Below, piece by piece: positions 1-10,679 of a stretch of 64,000 nucleotides of DNA (positions within the stretch are counted from its first letter, which is position 1; the number at the start of each line of letters is the position of its first letter). The translations under genes were made by a program, and so were the position numbers. The stretch comes from Komagataeibacter sucrofermentans DSM 15973 (GTDB lineage: Bacteria; Pseudomonadota; Alphaproteobacteria; Acetobacterales; Acetobacteraceae). A model generated the notes under the pieces. That model was not told the DNA's origin. It saw only the letters and a program-made list of their open reading frames with translations, and made no database searches. The stretch is taken from assembly GCF_040581405.1 (NCBI RefSeq), contig NZ_CP137157.1, positions 1,244,001-1,308,000 of the forward strand, in the 5' to 3' direction.

Positions 1-1
1 G

Positions 2-1167
<1,166 letters not shown>

Positions 1168-1235
1168 TCGGGCCTGAAAACGCCCTTTTGGCCACCGCCG
1201 GATAGTTGATGCCTGCAACCGGGAAGATATGATAA

Positions 1236-1251
1236 CCGTATAAGCATACGG
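1236..1251 (+). terminator. Weak hairpin between hemB and bpt
   Basis: A short inverted repeat CCGTAT-AAGC-ATACGG is followed by a pyrimidine-rich stretch (gcagtctttctttcc). It lies 70 bases after the hemB stop and 60 before bpt. It may end hemB transcription, but the stem is only 6 bp and the T-tract is broken. Confidence 0.35.
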
Positions 1252-1312
1252 GCAGTCTTTCTTTCCGGTTTGCAGGGCTGCCTTTTTCCGTTTTCCGGCT
1301 GGTGAAGAGCGC

Positions 1313-2125
1313 ATGACCTACACATCGCCACGGCATCCACAGCTGTTCTATACCACCGCCCCCATGCCCTGCCCCTACCTGCCGGGGCGCATGGAGCGCA
1401 AGGTCGTGACCGAAATCGGCGGCCCCGAGGCCGTTCCGTTCCATAACCGGCTGTCACGCGCGGGGTTCAGGCGCAGCCACACCATTGCCTATGCCCCCGT
1501 ATGCGCCAACTGCACCGCCTGCACGCCCATCCGTGTGCCGGTAGCCCGCTTTACGCCCAGCCGTACGCAGCGCCGCGTGCTCGGGCGCAATGGTGGGCTG
1601 TGCAGCGCGCGTGTGCCACCCCATGCCACGCCCGAGCAGTTCAACCTGTTCAGCGCCTATCAGGCCACCCGGCATGATGGAGGCGACATGGCCTCCATGA
1701 CCTTCCCCGATTATCGCGCCATGATCGAGGACACGACGGTCGAGACCTTCATGATCGAGTTCCGTGATGCGGCGGGCCGTCTGGTCTGCGTGGCGCTCGT
1801 CGACCAGCTGGATGATGGGCTGTCCGCCGTTTACGATTTTTTTGATCCCGACCTGCCTTCGCATTCGCTAGGCACGTTCGCGGTGCTGCACCTGATCGAA
1901 TATACCCGCACGCTTGGCCTGCCCTATCTGTATCTGGGCTACTGGATCAGCGAGAGCCACAAGATGGCCTACAAGGCCCGCTTCCGCCCCGCCCAGATCA
2001 TGACGCGCGGCGTATGGCACGACCTTGACCTGAGCCAGCCTGATGCCGGGCAGCAGCAGCGCGACAGCGCCTTCCTGCCCGATGACCTGTTCCATCCGCC
2101 GCAACCAGATCTTGATAAAGAGTAA
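1313..2125 (+). CDS. bpt: Aspartate/glutamate leucyltransferase (bacterial protein-arginyl/leucyl transferase)
   Basis: Bpt moves leucine from leucyl-tRNA to proteins with an N-terminal Asp or Glu, creating an N-degron for ClpS/ClpAP. The 270-residue protein has the family's N-terminal cysteine-containing segment (YTTAPMPCPYLPGR near 15-30, then CANCTACTPIRV near 64-75) and the C-terminal GNAT-like part with YLYLGYWI and KMAYKARFRP near 205-225. The ATG is preceded by GGTGAAGAG. The gene appears to stand alone, ending against convergent parC with a pair of strong inverted repeats between them. The alternative is an eukaryotic-type Ate1, but the length and motif spacing fit Bpt. Confidence 0.9.
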   Translation: MTYTSPRHPQLFYTTAPMPCPYLPGRMERKVVTEIGGPEAVPFHNRLSRAGFRRSHTIAYAPVCANCTACTPIRVPVARFTPSRTQRRVLGRNGGLCSARVPPHATPEQFNLFSAYQATRHDGGDMASMTFPDYRAMIEDTTVETFMIEFRDAAGRLVCVALVDQLDDGLSAVYDFFDPDLPSHSLGTFAVLHLIEYTRTLGLPYLYLGYWISESHKMAYKARFRPAQIMTRGVWHDLDLSQPDAGQQQRDSAFLPDDLFHPPQPDLDKE

Positions 2126-2133
2126 AAGTTTCT

Positions 2134-2191
2134 GAACGCCGCCTGTTTTCACAAAGGCGGCGTTCGCTGAAGCTTTTTGAAAAAAGCTTCA
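2134..2191. repeat. Two stacked inverted repeats between convergent bpt and parC; includes a dispersed palindrome
   Basis: First, GAACGCCGCCT (2134-2144) pairs with AGGCGGCGTTC (2155-2165). Second, a 24-base near-perfect palindrome at 2168-2191 has arms TGAAGCTTTTT and AAAAAGCTTCA around a 2-base centre. The second unit recurs identically, in opposite orientation, at 46837-46860, and the identity extends 3 more bases (TGG) on one side. Both hairpins can act as a bidirectional terminator for bpt and parC, and T-runs follow on the plus strand. The recurrence suggests a small dispersed repeat and not just a local terminator. Confidence 0.75.
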
Positions 2192-2210
2192 CCAAAAACT
2201 TCTCTTTTTT

Positions 2211-4427
2211 TCAGTTCTTTGGCTTGCGGGTGGCCCAGACGGGGGCCTGTTTGCCAGTATCGGCACGCTTGCCAACATATTCCTTTACATCAGCAAAGGA
2301 GCGGGTGCGGTTGGGGTCTGGCCAGGGCAGGCCTGTAGCGGCTGTAAACACCACCGCATCGCGCAGGCCGCCTTCCTTGTATTTTTGCAAGATCACGCCA
2401 AGGCCACGCGTCATTTCCGGCAACTGCTCTAGCGGGAAGACCAGCATGCGCTTGTTCTGCCCCAGCACCAGCACATGATTGCCGCCTGCGGGTGCGCAGA
2501 CCAGTGCGCTTTCGTTTTCCTTCAGGTTCAGGATCTGCTTGCCGGTGCGCTTTTCCGCCGTCATGGCCGATTCCGCCACGACAAGGCCGCGCCCGGCACT
2601 TGAGGCCAGCAGGCGCTTGCGGCTGTCATCAACCGGGAACATCGTGATGATGTCTTCATCATTCGACAGGTCGATCAGCAGGCGCAGCGGCTGGCCATCG
2701 CCGCGGCCACGCGGCAGGTCGGCCACGCGCAGCGTAAAGGCGCGGCCATCGGTGGCGAATACGCACAGCCGGTCATTGCTGTGGCATTCCACCGCCATGC
2801 CCGGCCCGTCGCCTTCCTTGAACTTGAGGGCCTGCGGGTCCTGCCCGTGGCCGCGCACGGTGCGGATCCAGCCCTTCTGCGACAGGATGACCGTCAGCGG
2901 ATCACGCTCGACCGGCAGGGCCGCTTCCACATCGATCTCGGGCGGCGGTTCGGCCAGCGTGCTGCGCCGGGCGCCGAGCGCGCCACTGCCAAAGTTCTTC
3001 TGGATATCCTTGATTTCAGCTGCAATGCGCTTCCACCGCAGTCCTTCCTGCGCCAGCAGGTCCTGCAGGGATTGCTTTTCCGCGCTCAGCTTGGCGTGCT
3101 CGGCGCGGATTTCCATTTCCTCAAGCCGGCGGAGGCTGCGCAGGCGCATGTTGAGCACGGAGTCAGCCTGCAGTTCGGTCAGGCTGAAGGTGGCCATGAG
3201 CGCCGCCTTCGCATCATCCTCCTCGCGCACGATGCGGATGACTTCATCAAGGTTGAGATAGACCGCAAGGAAGCCATCAAGAATTTCAAGCCGCCGGTTG
3301 ACCGCCTGCAGCCGATTGGTGCTGCGGCGCAGCAGCACGTCGTGGCGGTGGTCGAGCCAAGCCTGCAGCACCTCTTTCAGGCTGCGCACGCCGGGCACCT
3401 GATCGGCGCCGAGCACATTCATGTTCAGGCCAAAGCGGCTTTCGAGCTGGGTGGCGCGGAACAGTGTTTCCATCAGCACGGCTGGTTCGATGCCGCGTGA
3501 CTTTGGCTCGAGCACCAGGCGGATGTCGGTCGTGCTTTCATCACGGATATCGGCCAGAAGCGGGAGCTTTTTGAGCTCCATCAAATCGGCCACCTGCTCG
3601 ATCAGGCGTGATTTCTGCACCTGATACGGGATCTCGGTCACCACGATCTGCCACGTGCCGAACCGGCCCTGCTCCACCTCCCATTTCGAGCGGATGCGGA
3701 AGGAACCGCGCCCCGTCTCGTACGCGCGGGCGATGGCGTCACGATCCTCGACAATGGCCCCGCCGGTGGGAAAGTCTGGTCCCGGCATATGTTCGAGCAG
3801 GTCGCGCGTGGTGGTGGAGGGCTTGCGGATCAGCGCAAGGGCTGCTGAACAGATCTCGCCCACATTATGCGGCGGGATGGAGGTTGCCATGCCCACGGCA
3901 ATGCCTGCCGCGCCATTGGCCAGCAGGTTGGGGAAAGCGGCAGGCAGCACGACCGGCTCCTGCTCCTCGCCATCATAGGTGGGGCGGAAATCGACGCTGT
4001 CCTCGTCAATGCCTTCAAGCAGGGCCTTGGCCACGGCGGTCAGGCGGGATTCGGTGTATCGCATGGCGGCGGCGTTATCGCCGTCGATCGAGCCGAAATT
4101 GCCCTGCCCTTCCACCAGCGGGTAGCGCACGGCAAAATCCTGCGCCAGCCGCACCAGCGCCTCATAAACCGAGGCATCGCCATGCGGATGGTATTTACCG
4201 ATCACGTCACCCACCACGCGGGCGCATTTCTTGAACCCTGCCGTGGGGTCAAGCTTGAGCTGCTGCATGGCGTAAATCATGCGTCGGTGCACGGGCTTCA
4301 GCCCGTCACGCACATCGGGCAGCGAGCGCGACATGATGGTCGACATGGCATAGGCAAGGTAGCGCTGGCTTAGCGCATCGGCCAGCTTGGTATCTTCAAT
4401 ATGGCCGACTGTTGGGTCCACAGGCAT
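2211..4427 (-). CDS. parC: DNA topoisomerase IV subunit A
   Basis: ParC is the DNA-breaking subunit of topoisomerase IV, which decatenates daughter chromosomes together with ParE. The 738-residue protein carries the catalytic tyrosine near 124 (AAMRYTESR), the quinolone-region motif KYHPHGD near 78-84, and the GyrA/ParC core to about residue 480, followed by a short beta-propeller-like C-terminal domain. It lacks a GyrA box (QRRGGKG) and is shorter than typical GyrA, so ParC is favoured. The position equivalent to E. coli ParC Ser80 is Ala85, while the downstream acidic residue (Glu89) is kept. The ATG start gives [10 protein letters not shown]. recO lies just upstream on the same strand. Confidence 0.93.
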   Translation of the reverse strand: MPVDPTVGHIEDTKLADALSQRYLAYAMSTIMSRSLPDVRDGLKPVHRRMIYAMQQLKLDPTAGFKKCARVVGDVIGKYHPHGDASVYEALVRLAQDFAVRYPLVEGQGNFGSIDGDNAAAMRYTESRLTAVAKALLEGIDEDSVDFRPTYDGEEQEPVVLPAAFPNLLANGAAGIAVGMATSIPPHNVGEICSAALALIRKPSTTTRDLLEHMPGPDFPTGGAIVEDRDAIARAYETGRGSFRIRSKWEVEQGRFGTWQIVVTEIPYQVQKSRLIEQVADLMELKKLPLLADIRDESTTDIRLVLEPKSRGIEPAVLMETLFRATQLESRFGLNMNVLGADQVPGVRSLKEVLQAWLDHRHDVLLRRSTNRLQAVNRRLEILDGFLAVYLNLDEVIRIVREEDDAKAALMATFSLTELQADSVLNMRLRSLRRLEEMEIRAEHAKLSAEKQSLQDLLAQEGLRWKRIAAEIKDIQKNFGSGALGARRSTLAEPPPEIDVEAALPVERDPLTVILSQKGWIRTVRGHGQDPQALKFKEGDGPGMAVECHSNDRLCVFATDGRAFTLRVADLPRGRGDGQPLRLLIDLSNDEDIITMFPVDDSRKRLLASSAGRGLVVAESAMTAEKRTGKQILNLKENESALVCAPAGGNHVLVLGQNKRMLVFPLEQLPEMTRGLGVILQKYKEGGLRDAVVFTAATGLPWPDPNRTRSFADVKEYVGKRADTGKQAPVWATRKPKN

Positions 4428-4486
4428 GCAATCTTCCTCCCGCAGGTGAACAGATAGCGAAACTTTACGGTTTGTCCAATGGTGTA

Positions 4487-5278
4487 TCAGCCCGGCGGGG
4501 CCAGTGTTTCATCCGCGGCTGTATCTGGCGGCGCTATATCGGCCGCGCGCGCGATCAGGTCGAGCAGCCTGAAGCGTGCTTCGGGCACCGGGCGATGGCG
4601 CTGGCCAAACGCATCGCGTTGCAGGAAATGCCCGGTCAGGCGCAGGCCATCGTACCAGTCCTGCGGGGTGCCGATTTCATCACGATGCAGCACGAAACCC
4701 GGCAGCGGCAGCAGGCGCTGGCGCCATTCCCCTGCCCGTGCGTCTGATACCGCGCGCCCCGTGCGGGGCGAGACCCAGCGCAGGTCATCAGCAGGGCCAC
4801 CAAGGGCGCAGTGGCCCAGATCAAGGCCAAAGCCAAGATCAGAAAGCAGCATCAGTTCCCAGCGCACGATTTCGGGCATGGCCCCGGCCACCGCCCATTG
4901 CGGGTCGAGGCTGATCCGGGCCAGCAGGCTGGCCAGTCCCTGAAAAATGGCGGGGTGCGGCTCGCGCTCGGGCAGGCACCCATCGGCCAGTGCGCACAAC
5001 GAGGCCAGCATGGCCAGCGGCAGTGGCTCATCGAGGATGCGCGCGGCCGAGGCATGCACCACCTCGGCCGATATGTTGCCCAGCTGCTCGGACAGGCGCG
5101 CCACCCAGCGCGCGCACACCAGGTTGCCGGTCTGCCAGACCGCGCGCCCCCGGCTTGATGAACCGCCACGCGCCAGGCCGTGATAGAGACCATGCTCACT
5201 GGTGAGCACATGCACGATGGCGCTGCCCTCGCCATAGGGTGCGGCAGAAAGCACAAGGGCGGGTGCCTCCCATTCCAT
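4487..5278 (-). CDS. recO: DNA repair protein RecO
   Basis: RecO helps load RecA on SSB-coated single-stranded DNA in the RecFOR gap-repair pathway. The ATG at 5278 gives 263 residues beginning [20 protein letters not shown], the usual N-terminal OB-fold entry of RecO. A longer reading to 5362 would run into the end of tsf and adds an atypical N-terminus, so it is not used. The middle shows the helical domain ([26 protein letters not shown]). It lies 49 bases after tsf on the same strand and before parC, so it may be co-transcribed with rpsB-tsf. Confidence 0.9.
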   Translation of the reverse strand: MEWEAPALVLSAAPYGEGSAIVHVLTSEHGLYHGLARGGSSSRGRAVWQTGNLVCARWVARLSEQLGNISAEVVHASAARILDEPLPLAMLASLCALADGCLPEREPHPAIFQGLASLLARISLDPQWAVAGAMPEIVRWELMLLSDLGFGLDLGHCALGGPADDLRWVSPRTGRAVSDARAGEWRQRLLPLPGFVLHRDEIGTPQDWYDGLRLTGHFLQRDAFGQRHRPVPEARFRLLDLIARAADIAPPDTAADETLAPPG

Positions 5279-5327
5279 CAGGAAGCCCCCGCCCTTGTTA
5301 AAAGAAAACCGGAAACCGGCAACGTGA

Positions 5328-6233
5328 TCAGTTGCCGGCAGCCTTCGCCACTTCAGCGGCAAAGTCGTTGTCTTCTTTCTCGATGCCTTCGCCGAGCTGG
5401 AAGCGTTCGAAGCCTGTCAGCTTGGCGCCAGCCTTCTCAACGATCTTGCGCACGCGGCTTTCGCCATCATGCACCCAGACCTGCTCCAGCAGCACCACTT
5501 CTTCGTAGAACTTGCGGATGCGGCCTTCGACCATCTTCTCGATGATGGCATCGGGCTTGCCCGAAGCCTTGGCCTGCTCGATCAGCACCGCGCGCTCACG
5601 CTCGAGCGACTGCGGGTCAACGCTGTCAACATCCAGCGCTGCCGGGCGGGTGGCGGCGACATGCATGCCGATGCGACGGCCCAGGTCTTCGAGCGCTTCG
5701 CTAGCGGAAGGCGCTTCAACAGCGGCCAGAACGCCAATCTTGCCCAGGCCGGGGTTGACCGCGCCATGCACGTAGGTGGCGACCACGCCCGAGGGCACGC
5801 TCAGCACGCGCGCGCGGCGGATGGACATGTTCTCGCCAATGGTGGCGATCAGGTGCGTCAGTTCATCGGCCACGGTGCGGCCGCTTTTCAGCACGGCGCC
5901 CTTGAGCTTTTCCAGATCATCGCCCACGCTCAGGGCGGCATGCGCCACTTCGGACACGAAGTTCTGGAAATGCTCGTTGCGGGCAACGAAGTCGGTCTCG
6001 GCGTTGATCTCGACCATGGCGGCCTTCAGATCGGTCTGCGCCACGCCAACCAGGCCCTCAGCCGTAACGCGGCCGGACTTCTTGGCAGCAGCCGAAAGGC
6101 CCTTCTTGCGCAGCCAGTCGATCGCGCCCTCGATGTCGCCTTCGGCTTCGTTGAGGGCCTTCTTGCAGTCCATCATGCCCGCGCCGGTCTTCTCGCGAAG
6201 TTCCTTGACGAGCGCTGCGGTAATTTGCGCCAT
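5328..6233 (-). CDS. tsf: Elongation factor Ts
   Basis: EF-Ts is the nucleotide-exchange factor that regenerates EF-Tu-GTP. The 301-residue protein starts [20 protein letters not shown], the standard UBA-like N-terminal domain, and has the EF-Tu contact motif ETDFVARN near 79-86. The C-terminal core contains the family pattern [10 protein letters not shown] and ends with a short tail. It follows rpsB on the same strand with 105 bases between, the classical rpsB-tsf order. The intergenic gap holds two GC-rich hairpins. Confidence 0.97.
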   Translation of the reverse strand: MAQITAALVKELREKTGAGMMDCKKALNEAEGDIEGAIDWLRKKGLSAAAKKSGRVTAEGLVGVAQTDLKAAMVEINAETDFVARNEHFQNFVSEVAHAALSVGDDLEKLKGAVLKSGRTVADELTHLIATIGENMSIRRARVLSVPSGVVATYVHGAVNPGLGKIGVLAAVEAPSASEALEDLGRRIGMHVAATRPAALDVDSVDPQSLERERAVLIEQAKASGKPDAIIEKMVEGRIRKFYEEVVLLEQVWVHDGESRVRKIVEKAGAKLTGFERFQLGEGIEKEDNDFAAEVAKAAGN

Positions 6234-6260
6234 TATGCTGATACTCCATCACGACAGGCG

Positions 6261-6332
6261 CACGCCCCGCAAGCCGGCGGGGCGTGTCCTTGCTGTGTCA
6301 GTTGCGCCAGCGGGGCAAAGCCCCGCCAGCGC
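6261..6332 (-). promoter_or_regulatory. GC-rich hairpins in the rpsB-tsf intergenic region
   Basis: Two strong stem-loops lie between rpsB and tsf: CACGCCCCGC/GCGGGGCGTG (6261-6270 with 6277-6286), and GCGGGGC-AAA-GCCCCGC (about 6310-6326) with extra outer pairing. No T-run follows on the minus strand, so they may reduce read-through or stabilise transcripts and need not be a full terminator. A role in setting the S2 to EF-Ts ratio is an inference. Confidence 0.55.
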
Positions 6333-6338
6333 CCGTTT

Positions 6339-7124
6339 TCATTCCGCGCTAGCGGCGGCTTCCGTCACGGCCGTTTCCACGGCGGGGTCAACCGGCAGTT
6401 CCTCGGACGCGCCGAAGTCTTCGCCCGATGCGCCCAGCTCGGCGGAGATGCCATCGAGCACGGCGGACGAAACCAGCTCGCAATACAGCGCGATGGCGCG
6501 GATGGCGTCGTCATTGCCCGGGATCGGGAAGGTCACGCCACGCGGGTCGGAGTTGCTGTCCAGAACGGCCACAACCGGGATACCCAGCTTGTTGGCTTCT
6601 TCAACCGCCAGCTTTTCCTTGTTTGTGTCGATCACGAACAGGATGTCCGGCAGGCCGCCCATTTCCTTGATGCCGCCGAGCGAACGCTCAAGCTTCTCAC
6701 GGTCGCGGGTGATGTCCAGGACTTCCTTCTTGGTCAGGCCCTGGGTGCCGTTTTCCAGCATCTCGTCAATGCCGCGCAGGCGCTTGATCGAACCGGTGAT
6801 GGTTTTCCAGTTCGTCAGCATGCCGCCGAGCCAGCGGTGGTTGACGTAATACTGGCCGCAACGCTTGGCGGCTTCGGCCACCTGGTCGGCAGCGGCGCGC
6901 TTGGTGCCCACGAACAGCACGCGGCCACCACCGGCCACGGTGTCACGGATCGCCTTGAGCGCACGGTCCAGCATGGGAACGGTCTGCTGCAGGTCGATGA
7001 TGTGGACCTGGTTGCGCACGCCGAACAGGTACGGCGCCATGCGCGGGTTCCAGCGGCGGGTGTGGTGACCGAAGTGCACGCCAGCTTCGAGCAGCTGGCG
7101 CATGGTGAATTCAGGCATCGCCAT
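6339..7124 (-). CDS. rpsB: 30S ribosomal protein S2
   Basis: S2 is a small-subunit ribosomal protein assembled late on the 30S particle. The N-terminus [20 protein letters not shown] and the segments [11 protein letters not shown] and [10 protein letters not shown] are diagnostic. At 261 residues it is of normal length, with an acidic Ala/Glu-rich C-terminal extension common in alphaproteobacteria. A second Met at residue 3 is an equally possible start. The gene heads the rpsB-tsf operon and is divergent from osmC. Confidence 0.97.
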   Translation of the reverse strand: MAMPEFTMRQLLEAGVHFGHHTRRWNPRMAPYLFGVRNQVHIIDLQQTVPMLDRALKAIRDTVAGGGRVLFVGTKRAAADQVAEAAKRCGQYYVNHRWLGGMLTNWKTITGSIKRLRGIDEMLENGTQGLTKKEVLDITRDREKLERSLGGIKEMGGLPDILFVIDTNKEKLAVEEANKLGIPVVAVLDSNSDPRGVTFPIPGNDDAIRAIALYCELVSSAVLDGISAELGASGEDFGASEELPVDPAVETAVTEAAASAE

Positions 7125-7397
7125 GTCGGCTAAATCCTTGTGTCTGGTTTATCCTCCGTGAAGCACGCCCTGTATTGCAAGGACACCAGAGGTCTCGGCT
7201 TCACGTGCGAATTGGCCCCAACGTGGGACCGTGGCGGGATATGGCCGTTTTGGGCGCATATTGCAAGACCCAACAGGCAGCGAATGCATCGTGATGCAAC
7301 TTTGGGATCACGGGCCGGTTGCCCAATGCGAGGGATAACCGTCACCCCCGGGTGCCGGATGCGCCCGTACCGCAACTGCATAAAGGACTGAACCGCA
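7125..7397. promoter_or_regulatory. Divergent rpsB/osmC intergenic region
   Basis: This 273-base gap must hold the promoter and leader of the rpsB operon (minus strand) and the osmC promoter (plus strand). rpsB leaders are autoregulated by S2 in several bacteria, but no known leader fold could be confirmed by eye. No convincing open reading frame with a ribosome-binding site was seen. Confidence 0.5.
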
Positions 7398-7829
7398 ATG
7401 GCGATTACCAAATTTGCGACGGCTCACTGGTCAGGCGGCCTGAAGGACGGCAAGGGCGAAATCTCGACCCAGAGCGGCGTGCTCAAAAACCAGCCCTACG
7501 GCTTCAACACCCGCTTTGAGGACAAGCCCGGCACCAACCCCGAGGAACTGCTTGGCGCTGCCCACGCGGCATGCTTCGCCATGGCGCTTTCGGGCATTCT
7601 GGGTAGCGTGGGGCTTACGGCGAAGTCGCTCGATGCAAAATCCGAGATCGTGCTCGACAAGCAGGGCGAAGGCTTTGCCATCACCCATGCGAAACTGACG
7701 CTGGAAGCCGAGATTCCGGGCGCTGACGAAGCCCGGTTCAAGGAGCTGGCCGAGAAGGCAAAGGCAGGCTGCCCGGTTTCCAAGCTTTTCAACGCGACCA
7801 TCACACTGGACGCGAAGCTGAAAAGTTGA
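7398..7829 (+). CDS. osmC: OsmC-family peroxiredoxin
   Basis: OsmC is a cytoplasmic thiol peroxidase that reduces organic hydroperoxides. The 143-residue length equals that of E. coli OsmC, and the sequence follows it closely (STQSGVLKNQPYGFNTRF, GTNPEELLGAAHAACF). The two catalytic cysteines are Cys59 (HAAC) and Cys125 (AGCPVS). Downstream, only 14 bases separate it from the convergent aroC stop, so both transcripts must end in or across the neighbouring gene. Confidence 0.95.
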   Translation: MAITKFATAHWSGGLKDGKGEISTQSGVLKNQPYGFNTRFEDKPGTNPEELLGAAHAACFAMALSGILGSVGLTAKSLDAKSEIVLDKQGEGFAITHAKLTLEAEIPGADEARFKELAEKAKAGCPVSKLFNATITLDAKLKS

Positions 7830-7843
7830 ACCAGGTGGGAAGT

Positions 7844-8917
7844 CTAGCTTCCCACCTGCCCCCGGTGGCGCAGCAGGTGATCGGCCAGCACGCAGGCCAT
7901 CATCGCCTCGCCTACCGGCACGGCGCGAATGCCAACACAGGGGTCATGCCGCCCCTTTGTCATTACGTCCACATTCTCCCCTTCCCGCGTAACCGAGGGA
8001 ACGGGTGTCAGAATCGAACTGGTGGGCTTGACCGCAAACCGGGCCACCAGCGGCTGCCCGGTTGAAATACCGCCGAGCACTCCGCCTGCATGGTTGGATG
8101 CAAAACGGAGATGGCCGCCTTCCATGCGCATGGGGTCGGCATTTTCCTCGCCCGTCAGGCTGGCTGCGGCAAAGCCTTCGCCAATTTCCACGCCCTTGAC
8201 CGCATTGATGCTCATCAGCGCCATGGCAAGGTCCGAATCAAGCTTGCCATAGATCGGCGCGCCCAACCCCGCGGGCACGCCCTCGGCCACCACCTCGATC
8301 ACCGCGCCGATGGATGAGCCTTTCTTGCGGATATCGGCCAGATATTCTTCCCATACCGGCAGCGCCTGCGCATCGGGGCAGAAGAGCGGGTTGGTGTTCA
8401 CCAGATCCCAGTCCAGCCGTGCGCGGTCGATGGCGTGCGGGCCGACCTGCACCATGGCGCCACGAATATGCACGGCTGCGCCAAGCACCTTGCGCGCCAC
8501 GGCGCCCGCAGCAACGCGCATGGCCGTCTCGCGCGCGGAGGAACGGCCGCCGCCACGATAGTCGCGGATGCCGTATTTGGTGTCATACGCCACATCAGCA
8601 TGGCCGGGGCGGTAGCGGGTGGCGATATCGCCATAATCACGCGAGCGCTGATCGGTATTGCGGATCAGCAGCGAGATGGGGGTGCCGGTTGTCTGCCCCT
8701 CGAACACGCCGGACAGGATCTCGACCTGATCGGCCTCCTGGCGCTGGGTGGTGAATTTTGACTGCCCCGGCCTGCGCCGGTCCAGCCAGGGCTGGATATC
8801 GCCTACATCCAGCGGGATGCGCGGTGGGCAGCCATCAATCACGCAGCCAATGGCGGGGCCATGGCTTTCACCCCACGTGGTGACACGAAACATATGGCCG
8901 AAAGTGTTGTACGACAT
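7844..8917 (-). CDS. aroC: Chorismate synthase
   Basis: AroC converts 5-enolpyruvylshikimate-3-phosphate to chorismate using reduced FMN, the last step of the shikimate pathway. The 357-residue protein begins [20 protein letters not shown], including the family signature GESHG, and has the [14 protein letters not shown] and [13 protein letters not shown] segments near 103-130. It follows fabI with 19 bases between, indicating a fabI-aroC operon. pheA in this window consumes product of this pathway. Confidence 0.97.
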   Translation of the reverse strand: MSYNTFGHMFRVTTWGESHGPAIGCVIDGCPPRIPLDVGDIQPWLDRRRPGQSKFTTQRQEADQVEILSGVFEGQTTGTPISLLIRNTDQRSRDYGDIATRYRPGHADVAYDTKYGIRDYRGGGRSSARETAMRVAAGAVARKVLGAAVHIRGAMVQVGPHAIDRARLDWDLVNTNPLFCPDAQALPVWEEYLADIRKKGSSIGAVIEVVAEGVPAGLGAPIYGKLDSDLAMALMSINAVKGVEIGEGFAAASLTGEENADPMRMEGGHLRFASNHAGGVLGGISTGQPLVARFAVKPTSSILTPVPSVTREGENVDVMTKGRHDPCVGIRAVPVGEAMMACVLADHLLRHRGQVGS

Positions 8918-8936
8918 GAGGGCAGACTTCCCGCGA

Positions 8937-9776
8937 TCAGTTACCCGCGACCGTAATATCCGGCGCGGTGGGGTTCTTCATGCCGACAATATGGTAGCCG
9001 GAATCAACATGATGGATCTCGCCCGTCACGCCGCCCGACAGGTCGGAGAGCATGTACAGCCCTGCCCCGCCCACTTCCTCAAGCGACACGTTGCGCTCGA
9101 GCGGGGAGTTGTACTGGTTCCACTTCAGGATATAGCGGAAATCGCCAATGCCATTGGCGGCCAGCGTCATGACCGGGCCGGCCGAGATGCCGTTGACGCG
9201 GATGCCGTCGCTGCCCAGATCAACTGCCATGTAGCGCACCGAGGCTTCGAGCGCCGCCTTGGCAACACCCATCACGTTGTAATGCGGCATTACGCGCTCG
9301 GCGCCCAGATAGGTGAGCGTGAGCAGCGAGCCATTCGGGTTCATGATGGCGGCGGCCCTGCGGGCGACAGCGGTGAAGGAATAGCACGAGATGTCCATCG
9401 CCTTGAGGAAGGCATCACGCGGGGTATCGACATAACGCCCGCGCAGGAACTGCTTGTCCGCCCAGCCAATGGCGTGAACGAGGAAGTCGATCTTGCCCCA
9501 TTCCTTCTCGATGGCGGCAAAGGTTTCGTCCATTGCCGCATCATCGGTCACGTCGCAGGGCAGCACCAGCGTCGAGCCCACGGTCTCGGCCAGCGGGCGC
9601 ACGCGCTTGCCCAGCGCCTCGCCCTGATAGGTGAAGGCCAGTTCGCCCCCCTGCTCGGCCACGGCGCGCGCGATGCCCCAGGCAATGGAGCGGTCATTCG
9701 CAACACCCATGACAAGGCCCCGCTTGCCTTTCATCAATGAACCCTTGATGGCGATTTTGGGCGCGCCGTCTGACAT
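8937..9776 (-). CDS. fabI: Enoyl-[acyl-carrier-protein] reductase (NADH)
   Basis: FabI reduces trans-2-enoyl-ACP in each cycle of type II fatty acid synthesis. It is an SDR protein of 279 residues: the nucleotide-binding segment [17 protein letters not shown] lies near 20-36, and the FabI-type catalytic pair Y-x6-K is Tyr166 and Lys173 (YNVMGVAK). The ATG at 9776 is chosen because AAGGAT lies 7-12 bases before it and the protein then starts MSDGAPKIA; the frame extends upstream to 9851 with no family similarity. It heads an operon with aroC and is divergent from pdxH. Confidence 0.95.
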   Translation of the reverse strand: MSDGAPKIAIKGSLMKGKRGLVMGVANDRSIAWGIARAVAEQGGELAFTYQGEALGKRVRPLAETVGSTLVLPCDVTDDAAMDETFAAIEKEWGKIDFLVHAIGWADKQFLRGRYVDTPRDAFLKAMDISCYSFTAVARRAAAIMNPNGSLLTLTYLGAERVMPHYNVMGVAKAALEASVRYMAVDLGSDGIRVNGISAGPVMTLAANGIGDFRYILKWNQYNSPLERNVSLEEVGGAGLYMLSDLSGGVTGEIHHVDSGYHIVGMKNPTAPDITVAGN

Positions 9777-9916
9777 GCTGCTATCCTTAAACTGGTAAAT
9801 GACGGATGAAATTTTCGGCCTCGTGGTTGCACAAGCTGCCGTTTCGGACAAGATGCCGAATGCTGTAATTGTAGCTAATATTTGTCACACGGTAACTTAC
9901 CTTATGTTTCCATATG

Positions 9917-9955
9917 TTTCGCATCCCGCCGCCCAGCCGGGCGGCGGGCGCGAAA
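9917..9955 (+). promoter_or_regulatory. Strong GC hairpin in the pdxH leader
   Basis: CCCGCCGCCC (9925-9934) pairs perfectly with GGGCGGCGGG (9939-9948) around a 4-base loop, and TTTCGC (9917-9922) pairs with GCGAAA (9950-9955) beyond two small bulges. The hairpin ends 11 bases before the GGAG ribosome-binding site and 19 before the ATG. No T-run follows. It could modulate translation or mRNA stability. Confidence 0.6.
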
Positions 9956-9974
9956 TACCCAGTGGACGGAGCCC

Positions 9975-10580
9975 ATGACCTCTCCCCTGATCGACCTTGC
10001 CGCCGACCCGTTCGACCTGTTCACGGCCTGGATGGCGGATGCCACGGCCCATGAACCCAACGACCCCAACGCCATGGCGCTGGCCACCGCCACGGCGGAA
10101 GGGCGGCCCTCGGTGCGGATGATCCTGCTCAAGGGCGCCGACCGGCGCGGCTTTGTGTTCTATACCAACCTCAACAGCCGCAAGGCCGCCGAACTGAAGG
10201 CCAACCCGCACGCCGCCCTGCTGTTTCACTGGAAGAGCATCCGCCGCCAGATCCGCATCGAGGGGCCGGTCGAGCCTGTCACCCCGGCTGAGGCCGATGC
10301 CTATTTCGCCAGCCGCAGCCGCATCTCGCGGCTTGGCGCGATTGCCTCGAACCAGTCGCATCCTCTCACCGACCGCGCCGTGTTTGAAAAAGCGGTGGCA
10401 GACCTCGAGGCCCGCTACCCCGGCCCCGATGCCGTCATTCCCCGCCCCGCCAATTGGAGCGGCTTTCGCCTCGTGCCCCAGCATTTTGAATTCTGGCAGG
10501 ACCGCCCCTACCGCCTGCATGACCGCGCCGTGTGGGACCGCACGCCAGACGGGTGGCAGACCGAACGTCTTTATCCCTGA
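9975..10580 (+). CDS. pdxH: Pyridoxamine 5'-phosphate oxidase
   Basis: PdxH oxidises pyridoxamine or pyridoxine 5'-phosphate to pyridoxal 5'-phosphate with FMN and oxygen. The ATG at 9975 with GGAG at 9968-9971 gives 201 residues starting [16 protein letters not shown]. Family landmarks are [18 protein letters not shown] near 43-60, [14 protein letters not shown] near 75-90 (FMN phosphate contacts), and the C-terminal [15 protein letters not shown] followed by RLHDR. An upstream extension to 9882 overlaps the hairpin and has no similarity to the family. It is transcribed divergently from fabI. Confidence 0.95.
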   Translation: MTSPLIDLAADPFDLFTAWMADATAHEPNDPNAMALATATAEGRPSVRMILLKGADRRGFVFYTNLNSRKAAELKANPHAALLFHWKSIRRQIRIEGPVEPVTPAEADAYFASRSRISRLGAIASNQSHPLTDRAVFEKAVADLEARYPGPDAVIPRPANWSGFRLVPQHFEFWQDRPYRLHDRAVWDRTPDGWQTERLYP

Positions 10581-10598
10581 TGGCAGAACTTAACGCCG

Positions 10599-10668
10599 CC
10601 TGATCCGTTTCACCCAGCAACGGGTGCCTGCAATGTCACCCATGCGGATAACCCAGAAACGGATCAGG
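10599..10668 (+). promoter_or_regulatory. 13-bp inverted repeat enclosing the leader and touching the usp ribosome-binding site
   Basis: CCTGATCCGTTTC (10599-10611) is an exact reverse complement of GAAACGGATCAGG (10656-10668), with 44 bases between. The right arm overlaps the first three bases of the AGGAGG Shine-Dalgarno sequence at 10666-10671, so folding would partly hide it. A smaller hairpin (CACCC/GGGTG, 10611-10615 with 10622-10626) competes at one base. There is no T-run, so a pure terminator for pdxH is less likely than a control element for usp. Confidence 0.6.
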
Positions 10669-10679
10669 AGGCCCATCAG

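Noticed and set aside
2211-4427. parC as a possible gyrA
   Set aside because: The GyrA box is absent and the C-terminal part is short, so ParC fits better.
8748-9740. 330-residue plus-strand open frame opposite aroC/fabI
   Set aside because: It is a shadow of two well-supported genes, with repeated His/Gly/Arg composition typical of antisense frames in high-G+C DNA.
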